11,151 nucleotides of DNA, taken from Flavobacteriales bacterium (GTDB taxonomy: Bacteria > Bacteroidota > Bacteroidia > Flavobacteriales > Flavobacteriaceae). The stretch is from contig JALSTJ010000223.1 in NCBI GenBank assembly GCA_026983815.1, positions 1 to 11,151 of the forward strand, in the 5' to 3' direction. Positions 6,749 to 11,151 of this stretch are shown here, in pieces; position 1 is the first letter of the stretch, and every line of letters begins with the position of its first letter. Under the pieces are notes generated by a model. It saw nothing but the letters and a program-made list of their open reading frames with translations. It ran no database searches and was not told the origin of the DNA. The translations under genes were made by a program, and so were the position numbers.

Positions 6749-6851
6749 ACAAGCATTATCCGGTTTTTTAACCGGAATTATTTTATTGGGATTAATAGTT
6801 TTGATTTTCAGAAAGAAAAAAGATGAAAGTAATAATAATTACAAAAACTGA
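6735..6851 (+). CDS. 38-aa single-span membrane protein overlapping truA
   Basis: A short frame from ATG 6735 to TGA 6849-6851, starting within the last five codons of truA in another frame. It encodes MEILRQALSGFL, then a hydrophobic run (TGIILLGLIVLIF), then a charged tail beginning RKKKDE and ending in Asn-rich NNNYKN. That is one complete transmembrane helix with a positive flank, suggesting the C terminus is cytoplasmic. The overlap with truA suggests translational coupling, and the nhaD promoter begins only 31 nt after its stop. I do not recognise a family. Chance membrane-like ORFs occur in AT-rich DNA, but the clean topology and the tight packing favour a real gene. Confidence 0.55.
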   Translation: MEILRQALSGFLTGIILLGLIVLIFRKKKDESNNNYKN

Positions 6852-6882
6852 CTTTTTATATAAAATTATCGATAAAAAAACT

Positions 6883-6890
6883 TAGTTTTG
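6883..6890 (+). promoter_or_regulatory. -7 promoter box (TAGTTTTG) of nhaD
   Basis: An exact TAnnTTTG match 28 nt before the nhaD ATG at 6919, within a 67-bp spacer after the small membrane ORF. This argues that nhaD has its own transcript. A -33 element is not clear. Confidence 0.5.
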
Positions 6891-6918
6891 TAGTCATTGA
6901 AAAAAATTATTAATAACT

Positions 6919-8295
6919 ATGGAAAATATCATTATATTATTATTTATTCTCGGATATATAGCCATTGCCACCGAACATTCATTAAAGTTGGACAAAACGG
7001 TACCGGCATTACTTACTGCTGCTATTCTATGGGCATTATTGGCTATTGGTTTTCATGAGGGTTGGTTTTCAATCATTGATCCCGAAGGGCATGTTTATAA
7101 TTTTTTGCAACAAGGGGAAACAGCCCAAGAAGGTTTTCATAATACCTTGATGCATCATCTGGCAAAAACGGCTGAAATTCTGGTTTTCTTGACAGGCGCT
7201 ATGACTATTGTGGAAATTATTGACCTCCACAGAGGCTTTGAAGTTCTTAAAGAATATGTAAAAACCAATAGTAAAAGAAAACTTTTATGGATTATCGGTT
7301 TTATTGCCTTCTTTTTATCCGCCGTCATCGATAACTTAACTGCTACAATCGTATTAATTACGCTATTGCGAAAATTGGTCAAAAACAAAAATACCAGACT
7401 TTGGTATGCCGGTCTGATTGTTATAGCCGCTAATGCCGGTGGCGCTTGGTCTCCTATCGGTGATGTTACGACAACCATGCTTTGGATAGCAAAAAAAGTT
7501 TCAGCTGCCGGGCTTATGGACCATGTTTTTATACCTTCTATACTTAATTTTGTTTTACCTTTTGGTATCGCATCATTTTTACCTGTTTTTAACGGGTCGA
7601 TTAAAGAACCCGGAGAAGATAAAGAGTTTGAAAAAGTCGAAAAATTACTCAGCAGCAAAACCATGCTATATTTAGGATTGGGTATGATTCTTTTTGTTCC
7701 GGTTTTTAAAACTCTTACCCATTTACCACCCTATTTGGGTATGATGTTATCCTTGGGAATCGTTTGGTTGGTTTCCGAATATATTCACCCCGAAGAAGAT
7801 TTTACCGAAGAACGAAAACATCTTTATTCGGCTCATAAAGCTTTATCAAGAATTGAAATTTCCAGTATTCTATTTTTCTTGGGTATTTTATTGGCTGTTG
7901 GAGCTTTGGAAGCTTTGGTTTACGGTTCCATTAACGGCGAACAAATGGGAAGTTTACGATATCTTGCCGAAGTTTTACAACAAACCTTACCCAATACCGA
8001 AATTGTGGTAGTATTATTAGGAATTCTTTCCTCTATCGTTGATAATGTGCCTTTGGTAGCTGCATCTATGGGAATGTTTGATTTGCCCACCGATCATATC
8101 ATTTGGCATATGATTGCTTATTCTGCCGGAACAGGTGGTAGTATTTTGATTATCGGTTCGGCCGCCGGAGTTGCCGCTATGGGTATGGAAAAAATCAACT
8201 TTTTCTGGTATATGAAAAAAATATCCTGGTTGGCATTTTTAGGGTTTCTCTTTGGATTTGTAGCTTTTTGGGTTGAATCTTTGTTTGCTTATTAA
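6919..8295 (+). CDS. nhaD: NhaD-type Na+/H+ antiporter
   Basis: A 458-aa inner-membrane transporter that exchanges cytoplasmic Na+ (or Li+) for protons and so supports pH and sodium homeostasis. Family signatures include EILVFLTGAMTIVEIID (86-102), SAVIDNLTATIVLITLL (134-150, Asp138-Asn139), ANAGGAWSPIGDVTTTMLWI (171-190), and SSIVDNVPLVAASMGM (371-386, Asp375-Asn376). A final glycine-rich helix reads SAGTGGSILIIGSAAG (402-417). The two acidic helices and the GxWSPIGD motif are the likely ion-binding core. Ten or more hydrophobic spans are visible, and a hydrophilic loop lies around 227-247. NhaD proteins are common in marine and alkaliphilic bacteria, so a saline habitat is plausible but is inference. 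Its own TAGTTTTG promoter box lies upstream. Confidence 0.95.
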   Translation: MENIIILLFILGYIAIATEHSLKLDKTVPALLTAAILWALLAIGFHEGWFSIIDPEGHVYNFLQQGETAQEGFHNTLMHHLAKTAEILVFLTGAMTIVEIIDLHRGFEVLKEYVKTNSKRKLLWIIGFIAFFLSAVIDNLTATIVLITLLRKLVKNKNTRLWYAGLIVIAANAGGAWSPIGDVTTTMLWIAKKVSAAGLMDHVFIPSILNFVLPFGIASFLPVFNGSIKEPGEDKEFEKVEKLLSSKTMLYLGLGMILFVPVFKTLTHLPPYLGMMLSLGIVWLVSEYIHPEEDFTEERKHLYSAHKALSRIEISSILFFLGILLAVGALEALVYGSINGEQMGSLRYLAEVLQQTLPNTEIVVVLLGILSSIVDNVPLVAASMGMFDLPTDHIIWHMIAYSAGTGGSILIIGSAAGVAAMGMEKINFFWYMKKISWLAFLGFLFGFVAFWVESLFAY

Positions 8296-8439
8296 TTGGT
8301 AATTAAAATTATTACATAGAGAATTTTTCTAGTAAACAAAAAATTCCAAGGATATCTAAAGCATTGAGACCCAAGTTTTATTTATTATTCTTGATATTGT
8401 TATTTTGTTTATTACTGAAAATTCGACTTTAATATTATT

Positions 8440-8473
8440 AAATGAGGGCACCATTTCATTGGAACCCTCATTT
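8440..8473. terminator. Possible bidirectional terminator hairpin between convergent genes
   Basis: A perfect 9-bp inverted repeat, AAATGAGGG (8440-8448) and CCCTCATTT (8465-8473), has a 16-nt loop in which CC and GG can extend the stem past a small internal loop. It lies 27 nt beyond the stop of the minus-strand T9SS gene and ~145 nt beyond nhaD. The U tracts are poor on both strands, so termination efficiency is uncertain. The rest of the 204-bp spacer holds no gene that I can see. Confidence 0.5.
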
Positions 8474-8499
8474 ACTATTTTATTGCAAGCTACTACATA

Positions 8500-9903
8500 T
8501 TATTTTTTAATAAAAGATTTGGAAAAGCTTCCGGAATGGGTTTGAATTTGATAAAGATAATTTCCTTTGGCAGTAAAATTTAATTTGAATGTTAATTTAT
8601 TTTCACCTTGTGTTAAATTATATTTTTTTGTCTGTATTAATTTTCCTTTCAAATCAAAAATGTTAATATTTATTTCTTCAGGATATTGAGCTATAATTTT
8701 AAAATTCAACTGATTAGAAGTAGGATTTGGAAATGCGACAAGTTGTTCTATGGATAAGTTTTCAGTTTTCCCTGTATTATAGTGTAGCACGATATTATCC
8801 AGTTGCAAAGTATCTCCAATTTCTTCACCATTTGTTGCAACGAATACCAATTTATCAATAGTTTGTGATATTTGAACGGGAATATCCACATGTTGGAACC
8901 CATTTGTTGAATGGTCTAAAAAATGACTATACCCTGCAATGAGGTTTTCATTGTTTTTAAAAATAAAATAAATTTCCGCACTATCATTCGGGTCATTAGA
9001 AACCTGAATATAATTAACATCAAAGGAAATTTGGTCGGGAGCAGTAGTTAAAGATAGTCCTCCTTGTGGCGGCCAAACATCTAAATTATCCTCACCATTT
9101 GTTACAAAAGAAATCATATCCAAACCATATAGCATAGGAGTATGATTTAATTGAATAGCATAATTACCCGAAGTTGAGCTGGTAATTTTTTGAATTGGTG
9201 GAGGGTTTTCGCCTACATCAAATATTAAGCTGGAAACATAGCCAATTGGTTTATCTATAACCATTTCATCCCAGTATTCAAAATCATTATTTTGGATGGC
9301 TTGAATTTCATTGCCATTATAATAAAATTTAATATTATCAAATTGTATCCAAGAATTCGGGATTATTTGACCATCATAATGACTACTTGCCGCCCATACT
9401 CCAATTTTATCTGGAAAAATACCCGACGGAAATTGTGTGTTTATAGTAAATTTTGTCCAAGTATTTGTATTATCTATATTTGTAAAATCTTTATTTCCTT
9501 CCAAAATAGTTTGTCCGGAATTTTCAAAAATGATATGAAATTTAGCTACATTGCCAGGCATTAAATTTGCTTTATAATAACCAACGATAGAATCTATTTG
9601 TGAAGTAAAAGGAACTTCAAGCGCACCGGTTTCGGGATTAATGTTTGCAAAATATCCAAAAACATTTTCTCCGTCAAAAACTAAATCTTGGGTGATTAGT
9701 TTGATTGAATATGAACCCGAGTAAGCATCAGTTGAACGTTCAACACTTTCACTTCCAAATCCTTGTAAAGAAGTATAAAAGTCTAATGGTGAATAGTAAG
9801 TTTCACTATCCCATTGCTCAAAATCGTGATTAACAAATTGTTGTCCGTTTAAATTTATTGCTTGAAGCAATAATGCCATAATAAATAAATATTGTTGTTT
9901 CAT
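8500..9903 (-). CDS. T9SS-secreted protein with two tandem beta-rich domains
   Basis: A 467-aa exported protein. The signal peptide is ~1-21 (MKQQYLFIMALLLQAINLNG). Two homologous domains follow, ~23-196 and ~204-376. Both open with N-x-DFE-x-WD, continue with a Y-[SA]-I-[KQ]-L strand and an IIFEN/YFIFKN strand, and close with (I/L)QFDNIKFYYN or LQLDNIVLHYN. The closing DNI...Y strand and the NxDFExW opening recall carbohydrate-binding-like jelly-roll domains of Bacteroidota (for example PCMD-type proteins), but I cannot confirm a ligand. Residues ~385-467 form a type A sorting domain (VAFPNPTSNQLNFKI, INIFDLKGKLIQ, GNYLYQIQTHSGSFSKSFIKK). It should be exported by Sec and then T9SS to the cell surface. 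A TATTTTTG promoter box precedes it, and it appears monocistronic. No catalytic motif was recognised. Confidence 0.87.
   Translation of the reverse strand: MKQQYLFIMALLLQAINLNGQQFVNHDFEQWDSETYYSPLDFYTSLQGFGSESVERSTDAYSGSYSIKLITQDLVFDGENVFGYFANINPETGALEVPFTSQIDSIVGYYKANLMPGNVAKFHIIFENSGQTILEGNKDFTNIDNTNTWTKFTINTQFPSGIFPDKIGVWAASSHYDGQIIPNSWIQFDNIKFYYNGNEIQAIQNNDFEYWDEMVIDKPIGYVSSLIFDVGENPPPIQKITSSTSGNYAIQLNHTPMLYGLDMISFVTNGEDNLDVWPPQGGLSLTTAPDQISFDVNYIQVSNDPNDSAEIYFIFKNNENLIAGYSHFLDHSTNGFQHVDIPVQISQTIDKLVFVATNGEEIGDTLQLDNIVLHYNTGKTENLSIEQLVAFPNPTSNQLNFKIIAQYPEEININIFDLKGKLIQTKKYNLTQGENKLTFKLNFTAKGNYLYQIQTHSGSFSKSFIKK
8776..9837 (-). repeat. Internal tandem duplication encoding two ~175-residue domains
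   Basis: Copy A spans about 9316-9837 (residues 23-196) and copy B about 8776-9294 (residues 204-376). Matching landmarks keep order and spacing: FVNHDFEQWD/IQNNDFEYWD, YSIKLI/YAIQLN, FHIIFENS/IYFIFKNN, PDKIGVWAAS/IDKLVFVATN and WIQFDNIKFYYN/LQLDNIVLHYN. The copies are diverged at protein level, so the duplication is old and gives little nucleotide identity. Confidence 0.8.
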
Positions 9904-9923
9904 AATAATAATTTTGATATTCT

Positions 9924-9931
9924 CAAAAATA
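9924..9931 (-). promoter_or_regulatory. -7 promoter box (TATTTTTG) of the two-domain T9SS gene
   Basis: On the minus strand the bases read TATTTTTG, an exact TAnnTTTG match 20 nt upstream of the ATG at 9903. It lies in the 91-bp spacer after butyrate kinase. No convincing terminator for the upstream operon was found in that spacer. Confidence 0.5.
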
Positions 9932-9994
9932 TAAAATATATTTTATAAAAAATGTTAAATAATATTTAATATTGGTATAAGTCTCTATTAAAAT

Positions 9995-11056
9995 TCAATA
10001 TTCTTTTGATATCAATTCCTTCTGCCAAACCAAATTTCCATTGTAAGCCAATGCTTGCATTTCATCTTCTCCCGGATAAATAAAAACCGGTGAAAGAAAA
10101 TCAACATAAGATTTTATCTGATCGGTTATTTTTTGTGAATGTGCAAGTCCACCCGTTAAAATAATGGCATCTATTTTTCCTTGTAAAACGACCGCCATTT
10201 CTCCAATATATTTACTAATTTGGTAAGTCATGGCTTGAATAACTTCTTGCACATAAGCTTCTTTTGATTGTTCCAATGCTTTCATATCGTTTGTTCCCAA
10301 ATATGAAACTATTCCGCCTTGTCCTACCAACATTTTTTCCATTTCTTGTAAGGTATATTTTCCTGAAAAAGCTTCTTTAAGCAAATCACCGGCAGGAAGT
10401 GTTCCGCTACGCTCAGGGGAAAAAGGTCCTTCACCATCCAATGCTTGATTGACATCCACTACTTTACCTTTTTTATGAGCTCCTACTGAAATTCCTCCAC
10501 CCAAATGAACTACAATTAAATTCAAATCCTCATAGTTTTTGTTTTGTTCGGCGGCAAAACTTCTGGCAACCGCTTTGTGATTCAATGCGTGAAAAATACT
10601 TTTTCGTTCAAAATTTTTGTGACCGGAATAACGTGCAATTTTTTGCATTTCATCTGCCACAACGGGGTCTGCAATATAAACATTGGTTTTGACGGGAGAT
10701 AAATTATATCCCAAAACAGCTGCCAAATTACTGGCGTGTTTTTTGGGTGCAATTTTTAAATCGTGTATCATTTTTTCATTCACTTGATACACTCCCGAAG
10801 CAACTGGTTTGAGCAGTCCACCCCTACACATAAACAAATCGATTTTTTCCAAATCAATTTTATAATTCGTAAGGAATTTTTGAATTTTTGATAAACGAAA
10901 TTCAATTGCTTCATCAAAGTTCTTCAATTTTTGCAGTTCTTCTGCTGAATGAGACAATGAAATCTTGTATTTTTCTTTTTCAGCTTCATACAAAGCCAGT
11001 TTTGTGCTGGTAGAACCTGTATTAATCACCAAAATTTGCGGATGCATCATTGTCAT
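9995..11056 (-). CDS. buk: Butyrate kinase (or branched-chain fatty acid kinase)
   Basis: A 353-aa cytoplasmic ASKHA-fold kinase that converts butyryl phosphate and ADP to butyrate and ATP, reversibly. Motifs include the phosphate loop NTGSTSTK (12-19), VVHLGGGISVGAH (182-194), RSGTLPAGDLL (216-226), ILTGGLAHS (299-307) and PGEDEMQALA (328-337). The length matches the family. Three in-frame ATGs lie close together (11056, 11050, 11047). I kept the first because it lies 2 nt after the stop of the upstream gene, but any could be used. Homologues often begin at the Met just before the first beta strand, which here is the third ATG. It pairs with phosphate butyryltransferase. Substrate could also be isobutyrate or isovalerate, which sequence alone does not settle. 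Confidence 0.95.
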   Translation of the reverse strand: MTMMHPQILVINTGSTSTKLALYEAEKEKYKISLSHSAEELQKLKNFDEAIEFRLSKIQKFLTNYKIDLEKIDLFMCRGGLLKPVASGVYQVNEKMIHDLKIAPKKHASNLAAVLGYNLSPVKTNVYIADPVVADEMQKIARYSGHKNFERKSIFHALNHKAVARSFAAEQNKNYEDLNLIVVHLGGGISVGAHKKGKVVDVNQALDGEGPFSPERSGTLPAGDLLKEAFSGKYTLQEMEKMLVGQGGIVSYLGTNDMKALEQSKEAYVQEVIQAMTYQISKYIGEMAVVLQGKIDAIILTGGLAHSQKITDQIKSYVDFLSPVFIYPGEDEMQALAYNGNLVWQKELISKEY

Positions 11057-11058
11057 AA

Positions 11059-11151
11059 TTATTTATTATTTACCGATGCTGCTGCTAATAAAATACTGTT
11101 GAGTTTTGTTTCTTCGGAATCGGCTCTTGAAGTCAAAACGATAGGAAAATG
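11059..11151 (-). CDS. ptb: Phosphate butyryltransferase, C-terminal 30 residues only
   Basis: A reading frame entering from the right edge and ending with TAA at 11059-11061 encodes HFPIVLTSRADSEETK, then LNSILLAAASVNNK. The VLTSRADSxExKLxSI(x)LA pattern is the conserved C terminus of phosphate acetyl/butyryltransferases. The stop lies 2 nt before the butyrate kinase ATG, the usual ptb-buk order, which favours the butyryl rather than the acetyl enzyme. It would transfer the acyl group of butyryl-CoA to phosphate. Most of the gene is outside the window. Confidence 0.85.
   Translation of the reverse strand, partial: HFPIVLTSRADSEETKLNSILLAAASVNNK

Noticed and set aside
7155..7664. Minus-strand open frame of 169 codons
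   Set aside because: It is antisense to the NhaD membrane-domain coding region, whose motifs are intact; no start context or family match.
8321..8346. Inverted repeat GAATTTTT/AAAAATTC with a 10-nt loop after nhaD
   Set aside because: Nearly all A-T pairs, low predicted stability and no trailing U tract; not convincing as an nhaD terminator.
9292..9564. Plus-strand open frame of 90 codons
   Set aside because: It lies inside the first domain of the T9SS cargo gene on the other strand and shows no coherent protein features.
1..11151. CRISPR array, tRNA/rRNA, insertion sequence ends, prophage or toxin-antitoxin module
   Set aside because: No regularly spaced repeats, cloverleaf-like segments, transposase or integrase motifs, or paired small toxin/antitoxin ORFs were seen. 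The tail-fibre resemblance of the 4413-5336 product comes without any other phage gene.

Overview
The window is a low-GC, densely packed chromosomal segment from a member of the Bacteroidota. Four things point to this phylum: two secreted proteins with C-terminal type IX secretion (T9SS) sorting domains, a Bacteroidota-style LptF/LptG permease, no clear Shine-Dalgarno sequences, and exact TAnnTTTG -7 promoter boxes upstream of most transcription units. Order and genus cannot be assigned safely. No tRNA, rRNA, CRISPR array, insertion sequence or prophage module is visible.

Layout. Positions 2-3117 (+) form an envelope block: the 3' part of an LptF/LptG lipopolysaccharide-export permease, a MepM/YebA-like M23 murein peptidase lipoprotein, and a DUF192 lipoprotein overlapping the peptidase gene by 23 bp. 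An orphan OmpR-like regulator (3101-3769, -) converges on this block with a 17-bp tail-to-tail overlap. Next is a minus-strand pair of exported proteins (5336 down to 3923): a fibre-like protein followed after 7 nt by a small T9SS sorting-domain protein, ending in a good intrinsic terminator.

A YfcE-like phosphodiesterase (5468-5959, -) and truA (5993-6748, +) diverge from a 33-bp spacer that holds two opposed -7 boxes. truA overlaps a 38-codon single-span membrane ORF, and an NhaD sodium/proton antiporter gene follows with its own promoter. A convergent T9SS cargo gene (8500-9903, -) encodes two tandem copies of a beta-rich domain. The right edge carries butyrate kinase and the last 30 codons of phosphate butyryltransferase, an operon that would make ATP from butyryl-CoA or branched acyl-CoA.

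Most genes are recognisable housekeeping or envelope functions. No complete, clearly new multi-gene system is evident. The best leads are the fibre-like/T9SS secreted pair, a regulator whose receiver domain lacks all its phosphorylation residues, an M23 peptidase with Cys in place of the last zinc-binding His, the duplicated-domain T9SS protein, the small membrane ORF behind truA, and the compact divergent promoter with a TTG-started truA.
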